Positions 1 to 8,905 of a stretch of DNA of 64,000 nt are shown piece after piece. This DNA is from Mixta hanseatica. Lineage in GTDB: Bacteria; Pseudomonadota; Gammaproteobacteria; Enterobacterales; Enterobacteriaceae. The stretch lies in the NCBI RefSeq assembly GCF_023517775.1, contig NZ_CP082904.1:4030001-4094000 (forward strand), read 5' to 3'. A program made the position numbers and the translations under genes. Every line of letters starts with the position of its first letter. The first letter of the stretch is position 1. The notes under the pieces were generated by a model. The model did not search any database. It was not told where the DNA came from and worked only from the letters and a program-made list of their open reading frames with translations.

Positions 1-891
1 TGCCAGATAAGCGGTCAGCAGATCGACATCCAGCAATTTTGTCAGCATCCAGGCCATCGCGCCGCATAACAGCATCAGACCAATAATCGAGGCGAGCATC
101 TGCGGTAACGTGCGCAGCGCCAGTCGAAAGATCGGCCGCGTAAAGCGTAACCCAACCGTCCAGCCGATTAAGGCGTAGGCGGTTGCCAACAGCCACTCCG
201 GCACCTGTAGCTCTACCGTTCCGCTGCTTTGCAAAGCCGCGCCCGCCAGCGCCGGCAGCAGCAGCGCGCCGGAAGGAATACGAAAGCGCTGTCCGAGGAA
301 AGCGCCCAGCAGCATAATGCCGATGGTCATGACAAAACGCATATCCAGCGGCGGAAACCAGACTTGCGGCGCGGCGTGCTGCGCCTCATCGCCAAGGCCG
401 ATACGCGCCACTACTGCCGCGGCGGTGGCGACAAACAGCACGCGCAGATACTGCATAAATGCCACCAGCCGCGCATCGGCGCCGTAGTCGGCGGCCATCG
501 CCACCATTGCCGACGCCCCACCAGGTGACGATCCCCAGGCTCCGGTCGGGCCCGGCAACTCGCTGTAGCGGGCCAGTAAAAAGCCGAATAGCCCGCTGGC
601 CGCCAGCGTCAGCAGCAGTACCGCCAGCACGATCGGCCAGTCGGCAATCAACGGATCGATAACCGAGGGCGACAGGCTTTGCGCGATCATGCAGCCCAGC
701 ACCGCCTGGCAGAGAATAAACAACCGTTTATCAATACGCAGCGTTGCGCCCAATAGCCCCATCACCACGCCAACGATCATTGGCCCCAGCAACAGCGCAG
801 CCGGCACATGAAAATATTGCAGTATAAAACCCAGCAGCAGCGAAACGCCGATAAGCGTTATCCACTGCTGAAGACGTGAGAGTTTTTCCAT
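1..891 (-). CDS. AbrB-family membrane permease, C-terminus cut by window edge
   Basis: The frame is open from an ATG at 891 to the window edge, giving the first 297 residues; the family is usually about 350, so some 50 residues are missing. The protein is strongly hydrophobic, with about eight membrane segments arranged as two similar halves, as expected for the AbrB family (a regulator-of-ammonia-monooxygenase annotation inherited from the founding member, true substrate unknown). A small-residue motif (WGSSPGGASAM, about residues 110-120) sits in a loop of the first half. It lies downstream of corA on the same strand, 101 bp away, after a strong stem-loop, so it may be a separate unit. The family call rests on overall pattern; the role is unknown. 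Confidence 0.7.
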   Translation of the reverse strand, partial: MEKLSRLQQWITLIGVSLLLGFILQYFHVPAALLLGPMIVGVVMGLLGATLRIDKRLFILCQAVLGCMIAQSLSPSVIDPLIADWPIVLAVLLLTLAASGLFGFLLARYSELPGPTGAWGSSPGGASAMVAMAADYGADARLVAFMQYLRVLFVATAAAVVARIGLGDEAQHAAPQVWFPPLDMRFVMTIGIMLLGAFLGQRFRIPSGALLLPALAGAALQSSGTVELQVPEWLLATAYALIGWTVGLRFTRPIFRLALRTLPQMLASIIGLMLLCGAMAWMLTKLLDVDLLTAYLA

Positions 892-963
892 AGAAGGAAG
901 CGACCACAGAGGCTTGAAAAGCTTAAGGTTACGTCCAACCCGTCGGGAATACCAGCGGCAACC

Positions 964-984
964 GGCCGGAAAAGCTTTCCGGCC
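964..984 (-). terminator. Stem-loop after corA
   Basis: A perfect 9-bp inverted repeat (GGCCGGAAA / TTTCCGGCC) with a 3-nt loop lies just past the corA stop. On the minus strand it is not followed by a clear U tract, so it may act as a processing or Rho-assisted end rather than a classical terminator. Confidence 0.4.
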
Positions 985-992
985 CGGTAGCG

Positions 993-1946
993 TTACAGCC
1001 AGTTTTTACGCTTGAAGTAGAGATAGGGCGCCAGTCCGGCGAGGATCATCAGGCCGATAGCGCCAGGATAGCCAAAGCTCCATTTCAGCTCCGGCATAAA
1101 CTCAAAGTTCATGCCATAGCTTGAGGCCACCAGCGTCGGCGGCAGGAAGACGACTGAGACTACTGAGAAGATTTTAATAATGCGGTTCTGCTCGATATTG
1201 ATAAAGCCCATCGCCGCCTGCATCAGGAAGTTAACCTTCTGGAACAGGGATTCGTTATGCGGCAACAGCGATTCAATATCGCGCAGGATTTCCCGCGCCT
1301 GCTCCAGCTGGTTATTCGGCAGACGCGCCTTGCGTACCAGGAAATTCAGCGCGCGCTGGGTATCCATCAAACAAAGACGTACTTTCCAGCCAATATCTTC
1401 CAGCTCCGCCAGCGTTGACAGCGCCTGATCGAACTCGTCGCCCTGCTGCCCTTCCATAATCACCCGGCTTAGCTTTTCCAGATCGCTGTAGATATTTTCA
1501 ATCTCATCCGCCAGCTGTTCAATTTTGGTTTCAAACAGGTCCAGCAGCAATTCATAGGCGTTGCCGTCAATCAGCGTCTGGCTGCGGGCGCGCATACGAT
1601 AGAGACGAAACGCCGGCAGCTCACGCTCACGCAGCGTATAAAGGCGGCCTTCGCGGATGGTAAAGGCGACGGTGGCATTGCCCGCGTGATCTTTGGCATC
1701 TTCATAGAAAAAGAAAGAGTGAATATGTAGGCCGTCTTCGTCTTCAAAAAAGCGCGCGGAGGCTTCGATATCTTCCAGTTCAGGACGGGTCGCCAGGCTC
1801 TGGCCCAGTTCATTTTGCACGCGCTCGCGTTCTGCTTCTTCAGGCTCGATCAAATCGACCCAAACCGAAGAAACCAGATCTTCCGGCGTATCTTCCAGCT
1901 CCAGGCGTGTCAGGCGGCTGTGATCCAGTTTAAAAGCGCTCAGCAT
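993..1946 (-). CDS. corA: Magnesium/cobalt/nickel transporter CorA
   Basis: This 317-residue protein matches E. coli CorA (316 residues) nearly throughout. CorA is the homopentameric inner-membrane channel for constitutive Mg2+ uptake. The large N-terminal cytoplasmic domain ends in a long helix, followed by two membrane segments at the C-terminus. The signature YGMN of the selectivity loop is at about residues 277-280, followed by the MPEL loop at 284-287, and the chain ends in the basic stretch KRKNWL. It lies 372 bp downstream of uvrD on the same strand; that gap carries a leader ORF and possible regulatory RNA structure, as in Salmonella, where leader translation couples Mg2+ to Rho-dependent termination of corA. 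Confidence 0.97.
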   Translation of the reverse strand: MLSAFKLDHSRLTRLELEDTPEDLVSSVWVDLIEPEEAERERVQNELGQSLATRPELEDIEASARFFEDEDGLHIHSFFFYEDAKDHAGNATVAFTIREGRLYTLRERELPAFRLYRMRARSQTLIDGNAYELLLDLFETKIEQLADEIENIYSDLEKLSRVIMEGQQGDEFDQALSTLAELEDIGWKVRLCLMDTQRALNFLVRKARLPNNQLEQAREILRDIESLLPHNESLFQKVNFLMQAAMGFINIEQNRIIKIFSVVSVVFLPPTLVASSYGMNFEFMPELKWSFGYPGAIGLMILAGLAPYLYFKRKNWL

Positions 1947-2318
1947 AGCAGTACTCCCAATGGGTCATTCAAATGGGACAATACGCCAGAACACAGAAAC
2001 CTGAGTTTCAGTCAGTGGTAAACGCTAACTCGTGCGACGGGAAATGCGGTCGCTGACAACCACAAAGGCTATCAGCATAAGAGGATGGCCTTAGGGGTTG
2101 TACCTGTTGATAAGGTGGGTGAGCCAGCATCGACTGGGAGTGTCCAAGGCGAAAGTCCTCTTAGGGTGATGGTGCGCGCATGTTACGCTGAGACGAAAAA
2201 GGCGTCAAGCGAAGCAGGACGCCGCTTATTACCGCGTCCGGACTTTTCATCAATGACGGGAAAACCTTGCCTGGCGCGCAGGCGGCCAGACAAGAGCAGG
2301 CCGCCGCCATGACGCCGG
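1947..2318 (-). promoter_or_regulatory. corA 5' leader region with possible alternative RNA pairing
   Basis: This 372-bp gap between uvrD and corA holds no long gene but has leader-like features. A short ORF (2091-2147) is preceded by TAAGAGGA (read from 2163 down to 2156), which would be its ribosome site. The exact complement, TCCTCTTA, is read from 2085 down to 2078, just past the ORF stop. These eight bases can pair perfectly, so a stem could hide the ribosome site or be broken by a translating ribosome. Salmonella corA is known to be controlled by Rho through a translated leader (corL). That this gap works the same way is inference. No promoter could be placed with confidence. Confidence 0.55.
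2091..2147 (-). CDS. corL: Putative CorL leader peptide
   Basis: An 18-codon ORF starts at TTG (2145-2147) and stops at TAA (2091-2093); the peptide reads LDTPSRCWLTHLINRYNP, starting as Met if TTG is used. AAGAGGA lies about eight bases before the start, a good ribosome site. The size and position fit the short corL ORF in the leader of Salmonella corA, whose translation tells Rho whether to stop transcription. It contains two prolines, in keeping with a peptide whose translation rate is regulated. I did not verify identity with corL by alignment; the non-ATG start and short length leave room for doubt. Confidence 0.55.
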   Translation of the reverse strand: MDTPSRCWLTHLINRYNP

Positions 2319-4481
2319 TTATACCGCTTCAAGCCGCGCGTAAGCGGCAACCAGCCATTTAATTCCCTGGCCCTGAAAAGCCACCTGCAGGCGACTGTGA
2401 TCGCCGCTGCCTTCCAGATTAATGATGGTGCCTTCACCAAACTTGGCGTGACGTACGCGTTGACCCAGCGTAAAGCCGCTATCGTTTTGCGCCACCGGCG
2501 TGCCCATTCGTTGATGATTGACCGGGCGACTGATGCTGGCGCGTAGACGCACTTCATCCACGCACTCTTCCGGCAGCTCGCCGATAAAGCGTGACGGGCG
2601 GTGATAAACTTCCTTACCGTACAGCCGACGCGTTTCCGCATAGGTGAGCGTTAGCTTTTTCATCGCGCGGGTGACGCCCACGTAGGCGAGACGGCGCTCC
2701 TCTTCCAGCCTGCCGCCTTCATCCAGCGCCATCTGGCTGGGGAACATCCCTTCTTCCATGCCGACAATAAATACCTGGCTGAACTCCAGCCCTTTGGCCG
2801 CGTGCATGGTCATCAGCTGCGCCGCATCCTGCCATTTATCCGCCTGACCTTCGCCCGCTTCCAGCGCCGCGTGCGACAGGAATGCCTGTAGCGGCATGAG
2901 ATCTTCATCTTCATCCTGATAACTGTACTGACGCGTGGCGTTCACCAGCTCTTCTAAGTTTTCGATGCGCGCCTGGCCTTTCTCGCCTTTTTCCTGTTCA
3001 TACATCAGCCACAGGCCGGAATCTTTAATCACCCGATCGGTTTGAACATGCAGCGGCAGCTCTGCAGTTTCCTGCGCCAGTGAATCCACCAGCTCGGTAA
3101 AACGCTGCAGCGCCGAGGCGGCGCGTCCGGCCAGCGCTTTCTCCTGCAACAGTTCGCGGCTCGCCTGCCACAGCGTCAGCTGACGATCGCGCGACGCCTG
3201 ACGCACTACATCCAGCGTGCGATCGCCGATGCCGCGCGTTGGCGTATTAACTACGCGTTCAAAGGCGGCGTCGTCGTTACGGTTGGCAATCAGACGCAGG
3301 TAGGCCAGCGCATCTTTAATTTCCTGACGCTCGAAGAAGCGCATGCCGCCATAAATGCGATACGGCATGCTGGCCTGCAGCAGCGCCTCTTCCAGCACGC
3401 GTGACTGGGCGTTGCTGCGATAAAGGATCGCGCAGTCGCTGAGCGCGCCGCCGTTCTCCTGCCACACTTTAATGCGGTTCACGACAAACCGCGCTTCATC
3501 CAGCTCGTTAAACGCGCAATAGAGGGAGATCGGCTCGCCGTCGCTGCCGTCGGTCCACAGCTCTTTCCCCAGTCGGCCATTGTTATTGGCGATTAGGGCG
3601 TTAGCTGCCTTCAGGATGTTATTGGTAGAGCGGTAATTCTGCTCCAGACGGATGGTTTCTGCGCCGCGAAAATCGTTCAGAAAGCGCTGGATGTTTTCCA
3701 CCTGCGCGCCGCGCCAGCCGTAGATCGACTGGTCGTCATCGCCCACGATCATCACCCGGCTGCTGTCGCCGGCCAGCATGCGGATCCAGGCGTACTGGAT
3801 ATTGTTAGTATCCTGGAACTCATCCACCATGATGTTGGTAAAACGTTCGCGATAGTGGTTGAGGATATGCGGTTTATTCAGCCACAGCTCATGGGCGCGC
3901 AGCAGCAGCTCGGCAAAATCGACCAGCCCGGCGCGATCGCACGATTCCTGATAGGCCTGGTAAATGCGTAGCCAGGTTTGTTCAACCGGATTGCCATAGC
4001 TTTCAATATTCTGCGGACGCAGACCCTCATCTTTTTTACCGTTGATGTACCACATCGCCTGACGCGGCGGCCACTGTTTCTCATCCAGATTCATCGCCTT
4101 AATCAGGCGCTTCAGCAGGCGCAGCTGATCTTCGCTGTCGAGGATTTGAAAGTCCTGCGGCAGGCGGGCGTCAAGGTGATGCGCGCGCAACAGGCGATGC
4201 GCCAGCCCGTGGAACGTGCCGATCCACATGCCGCCCTGACTGGTGCCGATCAGCTGCTCAATACGATGGCGCATCTCTGCGGCGGCTTTATTGGTAAAGG
4301 TCACCGCCATAATCGAATATGGCGAGCAGTTTTCTACCGTCAGCAGCCAGGCGATGCGATGCACCAGCACGCGTGTCTTGCCGCTGCCCGCGCCTGCCAG
4401 CACCAGCAGGTTATTGCGCGGAGCCGCCACGGCTTCACGCTGTTTATCATTCAGGCTGTTTAGCAGGTCAGAAACGTCCAT
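2319..4481 (-). CDS. uvrD: DNA helicase II UvrD
   Basis: UvrD is the 3'-5' SF1A helicase that removes incised strands in nucleotide excision repair and methyl-directed mismatch repair. With the ATG at 4481 (MDVSDLL) the product is 720 residues, the same as E. coli; a GTG two codons upstream is less likely. Visible motifs are Walker A AGAGSGKT (29-36), VDEFQDTN near 218-225, [12 protein letters not shown] near 248, and the C-terminal Tudor-like domain (LGQRVRHAKFGEG) that contacts RNA polymerase. The gene has its own promoter and a LexA box immediately upstream, so it is SOS-inducible. corA follows on the same strand. Confidence 0.97.
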   Translation of the reverse strand: MDVSDLLNSLNDKQREAVAAPRNNLLVLAGAGSGKTRVLVHRIAWLLTVENCSPYSIMAVTFTNKAAAEMRHRIEQLIGTSQGGMWIGTFHGLAHRLLRAHHLDARLPQDFQILDSEDQLRLLKRLIKAMNLDEKQWPPRQAMWYINGKKDEGLRPQNIESYGNPVEQTWLRIYQAYQESCDRAGLVDFAELLLRAHELWLNKPHILNHYRERFTNIMVDEFQDTNNIQYAWIRMLAGDSSRVMIVGDDDQSIYGWRGAQVENIQRFLNDFRGAETIRLEQNYRSTNNILKAANALIANNNGRLGKELWTDGSDGEPISLYCAFNELDEARFVVNRIKVWQENGGALSDCAILYRSNAQSRVLEEALLQASMPYRIYGGMRFFERQEIKDALAYLRLIANRNDDAAFERVVNTPTRGIGDRTLDVVRQASRDRQLTLWQASRELLQEKALAGRAASALQRFTELVDSLAQETAELPLHVQTDRVIKDSGLWLMYEQEKGEKGQARIENLEELVNATRQYSYQDEDEDLMPLQAFLSHAALEAGEGQADKWQDAAQLMTMHAAKGLEFSQVFIVGMEEGMFPSQMALDEGGRLEEERRLAYVGVTRAMKKLTLTYAETRRLYGKEVYHRPSRFIGELPEECVDEVRLRASISRPVNHQRMGTPVAQNDSGFTLGQRVRHAKFGEGTIINLEGSGDHSRLQVAFQGQGIKWLVAAYARLEAV

Positions 4482-4519
4482 AAGCACCGTCAGTCAGGAA
4501 AAACGCGCCAGCAAAGTCA

Positions 4520-4566
4520 CTGGTTATTTGTACAGAAGATTATATCAGCGCAGTCAGCGATGCCAA
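4520..4566 (-). promoter_or_regulatory. uvrD promoter with LexA (SOS) box
   Basis: Read on the minus strand, -35 TTGGCA (4566-4561), a 16-bp spacer and -10 TATAAT (4544-4539) are followed directly by CTGTACAAATAACCAG (4535-4520), a CTG-N10-CAG LexA box. The box covers the expected start of transcription, so LexA would block initiation. The -35 lies inside the 3' end of yigB. E. coli uvrD has a LexA box at the same place. Confidence 0.88.
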
Positions 4567-5256
4567 CTGCGTAATTTCTACATGCGGTAATAGCCGCGCA
4601 TCGGCAATCTGCATCAGATTGCCTTCTCGCAGATTGATCCAGCAGGCCTGCATACCGCAGCGCACTGCGCCAGCCACGTCGGTGGTGAGATCGTCGCCAA
4701 CGTGCAGGATATTTTCCGGCGCGAGATTTAACCGCTGCGCCGCCAGGTGATACATATCCTGATACGGTTTCGCCCTTCCGTGCGGACCGGCCCGTAACAC
4801 AAACTGAAAATAACGATCGAGACCGAACAGATGCGGCTCGGCGTTGCCGTTAGTGATCGCCACCAGTGGAACCTTCTCGGCCAGTGCCGCCAGCGCCACA
4901 TGCGTTTCCGGCGGCACGTCAACCTGGCTGCGCCAGTGAGCAAACACCGCCATTACCTTATTCGCACCTTCTTGCGCCTCGGCAGGCGTCAGGCCGATGT
5001 TCAGCATCGCCAGTTCCACGGTGCGACGCCGCCATTCCGTCACGTCATGATAAATATCGGGTTCCTGCGTCAACAGCTGGTCGCGCAGCTGCTGATAAGC
5101 CTCCACTGAAAAATCATGCAGGTCGGGATGCCAGGACTGTAAAAAACGGTGTGATTCCGCGGTAGTTTTCAGGATTACTGGATGGTTGTCATACAGCGTG
5201 TCATCCAGATCGAAGGTGATCGCTTTGATCGGCTGTAGTCGACGGTAAAAATGCAT
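4540..5256 (-). CDS. yigB: HAD-family phosphatase YigB (riboflavin pathway)
   Basis: The 238-residue length equals E. coli YigB, a HAD phosphatase able to remove phosphate from 5-amino-6-(5-phospho-D-ribitylamino)uracil in riboflavin synthesis and from FMN. HAD motif I is FDLDDTLYD with the nucleophile pair D16/D18; motif II is ITNGN near residue 135; motif IV is [13 protein letters not shown] near 190. Its ATG overlaps the TGA of xerC by one base, showing translational coupling. The uvrD promoter starts within its last codons. Confidence 0.93.
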   Translation of the reverse strand: MHFYRRLQPIKAITFDLDDTLYDNHPVILKTTAESHRFLQSWHPDLHDFSVEAYQQLRDQLLTQEPDIYHDVTEWRRRTVELAMLNIGLTPAEAQEGANKVMAVFAHWRSQVDVPPETHVALAALAEKVPLVAITNGNAEPHLFGLDRYFQFVLRAGPHGRAKPYQDMYHLAAQRLNLAPENILHVGDDLTTDVAGAVRCGMQACWINLREGNLMQIADARLLPHVEITQLASLTALI

Positions 5257-6164
5257 CAGGATTTTCCTCGTTTGGCGCGCGGATGCGCCTCATCATACAC
5301 CGACGCCAGGTGCTGGAAGTCGAGATGGGTATAGATTTGCGTCGTGGAGAGGCTGGCATGGCCCAGCAGCTCCTGCACCGCGCGAAGATCGCCGCTGGAC
5401 TCCAGCATATGCGTGGCGAAAGAGTGGCGCAGCTTATGCGGATGAACGTGGCTACTGACGCCCTGCTTCACGCCCCACTCGGCAAAACGTTTCTGCACGT
5501 TGCGTACCGAGATGCGCTTGCCTTCCTTCGATATGAACAACGCCTCGCTATTCGGCGCGAAGCCTTCACGCAGCGTCAGCCACTTTTCGATCCACTCAAC
5601 CGCCGTGCGGCCAATCGGCAGGCGTCGCTCTTTGCTGCCTTTACCGGTAACCCACACTTCGCCCGCGTCCAGATCAAGATGGCGCAGATCGATGCCGACC
5701 AGTTCGGAAAGACGCAGCCCCGCGCCGTACATCGCTTCCATCATGGCGCGATCGCGCACCGCCAGCGGGTCGTTGAGGTCAATGCTCAGCAGCTGATTAA
5801 CCTCATCGACATCAATATTTTTCGGCAGATGGCGCGGCGCGCGCGGCGTGGCGATGCCTTTAGCCGGATTGGCCCGCAGCACGCCCTGACTGACCAGCCA
5901 GTCTAAAAAACTGCGCAGCGCGGAGATCCGCAGCGCCAGGCTTGCCGGCTGTAAACCGGCACGACGCCCTTTGGCCGCCAGCGATCGCACATGCGCTGGC
6001 TCCAGCTGCGTCCAGTCGGTGATGTTCATTTCGCTGGCGTGTTCCGCCAGCACGGCAAGCTGGCGCGCATAATTTTCATGCGTTAGCGGGCTGAGCTGAC
6101 GTTCTACCTGCAGATAACGCAGAAAGCCCGCAACGGCAACCTGCAGCGGCACGATTTCACTCAT
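5256..6164 (-). CDS. xerC: Tyrosine recombinase XerC
   Basis: XerC acts with XerD at the dif site to resolve chromosome dimers at division, and at some plasmid sites. At 302 residues it is close to the E. coli 298. The N-terminal SAM-like DNA-binding domain covers about residues 1-110. The catalytic domain shows the arginine in GAGLRLSEL (near 150), the lysine in [23 protein letters not shown] with the H-x-x-R pair, [14 protein letters not shown], and the nucleophilic tyrosine at about 278. It overlaps yigA by 4 bp (ATGA) and yigB by 1 bp, in the conserved dapF-yigA-xerC-yigB order. Confidence 0.97.
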   Translation of the reverse strand: MSEIVPLQVAVAGFLRYLQVERQLSPLTHENYARQLAVLAEHASEMNITDWTQLEPAHVRSLAAKGRRAGLQPASLALRISALRSFLDWLVSQGVLRANPAKGIATPRAPRHLPKNIDVDEVNQLLSIDLNDPLAVRDRAMMEAMYGAGLRLSELVGIDLRHLDLDAGEVWVTGKGSKERRLPIGRTAVEWIEKWLTLREGFAPNSEALFISKEGKRISVRNVQKRFAEWGVKQGVSSHVHPHKLRHSFATHMLESSGDLRAVQELLGHASLSTTQIYTHLDFQHLASVYDEAHPRAKRGKS

Positions 6165-6862
6165 GCGCGCGCCACCCAGCGGTTTAGCAGCTCCGGCAGC
6201 ATCAGCGCCAGATAATGCAGCAATAGCGTGCCCTGACCGGGTTGATAATGATGCATATCGCGGCTGCTAAAGATCAGCACGCCCAGGTCGCCGCGTTCGC
6301 CGAACAGCGACATCGACACCGAACCGACCGAACGCGCCTGCGGCAGCAGCAATAGCAGCTCCGGTCCGTTCAGACTGCCCAGATAATGCTGCTCTTTGCC
6401 CAGTAGCTGAATGCGTACCGGTTCAAACGCCTGGCGCGATAACGCCAGCTGGGTAAAGCTCGACGGCGCGCCCAGCTGCCAGCGATCGCTGAACAGCCGG
6501 ATATCGGCGCCGGCCAGGCCCAAATCACGCGCCCAGCGTTGCAGACGGTTCAGCATATCCTGTAACGAAGGCGCCGAGGCCAGATGGCTTTGCAGGTTTA
6601 ACAAGCGATCAAACAGCTGATGGTTGGCGGAAGCCTGTTCCATCAGCTGAGTAATTTCTTCTTCCAGCTGCTGAATATGATTACGCTGGCGCGCCATATG
6701 CCACTCTACCAGCGATACCGTGCCGCGTACCGGATGCGGCACGGCCATTTGTTCAACCTGGCGCGCGTTGCGAATAAAAAAATCTGGATTTTGTCGCAGG
6801 TAGTCGCCTACGGCTTCGTCGTTTAGCATCAGCGCGGAGGCTGTCTCTTCGACATTTTTCAT
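6161..6862 (-). CDS. yigA: DUF484 family protein YigA
   Basis: A 233-residue protein of the DUF484 family, found almost always between dapF and xerC. A short coiled-coil-like helix (about residues 60-95, rich in Glu and Gln) precedes a GAF-like C-terminal part, with [19 protein letters not shown] near residues 190. It overlaps both neighbours by 4 bp. The function is not established; the linkage to xerC suggests only co-expression. Confidence 0.9.
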   Translation of the reverse strand: MKNVEETASALMLNDEAVGDYLRQNPDFFIRNARQVEQMAVPHPVRGTVSLVEWHMARQRNHIQQLEEEITQLMEQASANHQLFDRLLNLQSHLASAPSLQDMLNRLQRWARDLGLAGADIRLFSDRWQLGAPSSFTQLALSRQAFEPVRIQLLGKEQHYLGSLNGPELLLLLPQARSVGSVSMSLFGERGDLGVLIFSSRDMHHYQPGQGTLLLHYLALMLPELLNRWVARA

Positions 6863-7683
6863 AAATGAATAAACCCATCGTAAACATGCGTGGCCGGTCC
6901 GGTCATATAGAGCGGATTTCCCGGCCCTTTCCAGGCGATATGCAGCGTGCCGCCAGGCAGATCGACGCGCACTTTTTCCGCCAGTAATCCCTGTTGTATG
7001 CCGCTGGCGACCGCCGCACAGGCTCCGCTGCCGCAGGCCTGCGTCTCTCCCGCGCCACGCTCATAAACACGCAGACGAATATGGTCCGGGTTCACCACTT
7101 CCATAAAGCCGACGTTTACCCGCTCCGGGAAGCGTTCATGGCTTTCCAGCACCGGCCCCAGGGTTTCTACCGCCGCCGTTTTGACGTTCGCGACCTGAAT
7201 GACGCAGTGCGGATTGCCCATCGAGACCACACCAAACATCAGCGTTTGCTCAGCGACGCGCAGCAGATAGAGATTTTCCGCCTTATTAGCGCGAAACGGC
7301 ACCTGCTGCGGTTCAAAGTTGGGCTCGCCCATGTTCACGCGTACCTGCTCGTCGCTGGTGACGCTCAGCACCATCCGTCCGGTTTGGGTGCTGACCCGAA
7401 TATCGCTTTTATTGGTCAGCCCCTTCAGGCGTACAAAACGAGCGAAGCAGCGCGCACCGTTGCCGCACTGCGCTACTTCGCTGCCGTCGGCGTTAAAAAT
7501 ACGGTAATGAAAATCGAGGTCGGGATCGTACGGCGGCTCTACGATCAGTAACTGATCGAAGCCTACGCCCAGATGACGATCCGCAAGGCGGCGGATCAGC
7601 TCCGGCGAGAAATAGACATTTTGCGTGACGGCGTCAACGACCATAAAGTCATTACCAAGACCGTGCATTTTCGAGAACTGCAT
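6859..7683 (-). CDS. dapF: Diaminopimelate epimerase
   Basis: DapF turns LL-diaminopimelate into the meso form used for lysine and peptidoglycan. Starting at the ATG of [13 protein letters not shown] (7683) gives 274 residues, exactly the E. coli length; an upstream ATG at 7710 would add nine residues but lies almost against the lptM stop. The two catalytic cysteines are in [10 protein letters not shown] (C73) and ACGSGACAA (about C217). GGAG sits six bases before the chosen start. About 54 bp of its 3' part (6907-6960) recur at 9710-9763 fused to a broken cyaY copy. Confidence 0.96.
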   Translation of the reverse strand: MQFSKMHGLGNDFMVVDAVTQNVYFSPELIRRLADRHLGVGFDQLLIVEPPYDPDLDFHYRIFNADGSEVAQCGNGARCFARFVRLKGLTNKSDIRVSTQTGRMVLSVTSDEQVRVNMGEPNFEPQQVPFRANKAENLYLLRVAEQTLMFGVVSMGNPHCVIQVANVKTAAVETLGPVLESHERFPERVNVGFMEVVNPDHIRLRVYERGAGETQACGSGACAAVASGIQQGLLAEKVRVDLPGGTLHIAWKGPGNPLYMTGPATHVYDGFIHL

Positions 7684-7712
7684 TTTCTGCTCCGCCGGCT
7701 GGGCCATCATGA

Positions 7713-7937
7713 TTACTGCGTCGCTTGCATATCCGCATCCGGGCTGGTCAGGTTATTATCCTGTTGGCCATCCGGCTGGGTCGCCGTTGAAGAAGATGTA
7801 GGCTGCTCTGTAGAGGTCTGCGGTGAACTCTGTTTCGGCTTATCCTGCGGCGGAAAATAGAGCGGCCCTTTCAGTCCGCAGCCGGCCAGGCTGGTTAACG
7901 CCAGCGCCATTGCCAGCCGACAAAGGATTTTCTTCAT
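7713..7937 (-). CDS. lptM: LPS-assembly lipoprotein LptM (YifL)
   Basis: The real gene is the last 74 codons of a longer open frame, starting at the ATG at 7937. The signal peptide ends in a lipobox LAGC with the lipidated Cys20, followed by [10 protein letters not shown], the family hallmark. The rest is a low-complexity Gln/Ser/Thr/Pro tail. LptM helps oxidative maturation of the outer-membrane LPS translocon LptD-LptE. It is the first gene of the lptM-dapF-yigA-xerC-yigB series and diverges from cyaY. Confidence 0.93.
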   Translation of the reverse strand: MKKILCRLAMALALTSLAGCGLKGPLYFPPQDKPKQSSPQTSTEQPTSSSTATQPDGQQDNNLTSPDADMQATQ

Positions 7938-8105
7938 GGTATTCCTGCTTATGATTGATGCGTATTCCTGGTTGCTTATCATCGCAGCTGACTTCGGAAA
8001 AGCAACAGGAAAAGGTGACGTGATGTGCTGCATCTCACTCTTATCAGACGATGTTGCACCGGCCCCCGGCGCGTTATACTCGACCAAAACGTAAAGGAAA
8101 CAACG

Positions 8106-8426
8106 ATGCAAGACAGTGAATTTCACCAGCTAGTCGATGACCTGATGTTAACGCTGGAAGAGCAGCTTGACGCTTACGAGGGCGACAGCGATATCGATTA
8201 TGAACTCCATGCCGGAATTATGACGCTCACTTTTGAGAACGGCAGCAAAATTATTATCAATAAACAGGAGCCGCTGCATCAGGTGTGGCTGGCAACCAAA
8301 GGCGGCGGCTACCATTTCGATTATCAAAACGGCAGCTGGATTTGCAACCGCAGCGGCGCAGAGTTCTGGCAGCTGCTGTCCGAAGCCTGTAGCGCACAGT
8401 CGGGCGAGCAGGTTGCTTTGCGCTAA
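8106..8426 (+). CDS. cyaY: Frataxin homologue CyaY
   Basis: CyaY is the bacterial frataxin that binds IscS and iron and tunes Fe-S cluster assembly. The ATG at 8106 gives 106 residues, the E. coli length. The conserved core includes [26 protein letters not shown] and an acidic N-terminal helix. A -10 like TATACT lies at 8075-8080. Codons from about residue 20 onward are repeated at 9761-10007 with few changes, so a truncated copy follows 1.6 kb downstream. Confidence 0.96.
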   Translation: MQDSEFHQLVDDLMLTLEEQLDAYEGDSDIDYELHAGIMTLTFENGSKIIINKQEPLHQVWLATKGGGYHFDYQNGSWICNRSGAEFWQLLSEACSAQSGEQVALR

Positions 8427-8453
8427 CTGACTGAATTCTGGACGGTTTAAATG

Positions 8454-8478
8454 ACAAAGCCCCGGCGGGCTTTGTTTT
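8454..8478. terminator. Bidirectional terminator between cyaY and cassette copy 1
   Basis: ACAAAGCCC (8454-8462) pairs with GGGCTTTGT (8467-8475), followed by T's on the plus strand; the A/T flanks allow use from both sides. It separates cyaY from the convergent cassette gene. Confidence 0.85.
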
Positions 8479-8905
8479 ACAGTGAGTATTTGGTCAACGA
8501 GATCTCCTTGCTCGCGGTGTTGCGCCATATATAAATATTGGGATTGGGACGGTCGCCCTTTTCCCAGCGTTGACCAAACTCATCATCAGAGACGTGCCGG
8601 TATCCCAAAGCCGTCAGATACTTTTCTAATGCCGCCGTTTCCGTTGCGCCCTTAAAGACAATCCCGCTGATTTCAGCAGAAGGGCCGTCCATCCGGCGAA
8701 AGCGAAAGTAATAATCATCCGTAATACGCGGCACATTTTTAATATCTTCATCGACGAAAAGGCGATAAAGCCTCCGCTCGCTCTGTTTGAAGCCGGGATT
8801 CCGCTCTGCCTTATTTATCAGGCTGGTATTGATGTAAAAAAAGTCGACAACGTTAATTACCAGCACCGCCAGCAGTAGCATCAGCGCCCACTTAAGCCAT
8901 TTCAT
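8477..8905 (-). CDS. Unrecognised membrane-anchored protein, cassette gene A (copy 1)
   Basis: I do not recognise this 142-residue protein. A hydrophobic N-terminus (about residues 5-24) after two lysines looks like an uncleaved membrane anchor or signal. The remaining 110 residues are soluble, with PGFKQSE, FVDEDIKN, DDYYFRFRRMDGPS and a final LTKYSL. Its ATG overlaps the stop of gene B by 4 bp (ATGA), so the two are translated together. A diverged partner (copy 2, 10080-10496) shares the same framework but differs at many positions. A small exported partner coupled to a larger protein could be an accessory or immunity-type protein; that is a guess. Confidence 0.7.
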   Translation of the reverse strand: MKWLKWALMLLLAVLVINVVDFFYINTSLINKAERNPGFKQSERRLYRLFVDEDIKNVPRITDDYYFRFRRMDGPSAEISGIVFKGATETAALEKYLTALGYRHVSDDEFGQRWEKGDRPNPNIYIWRNTASKEISLTKYSL

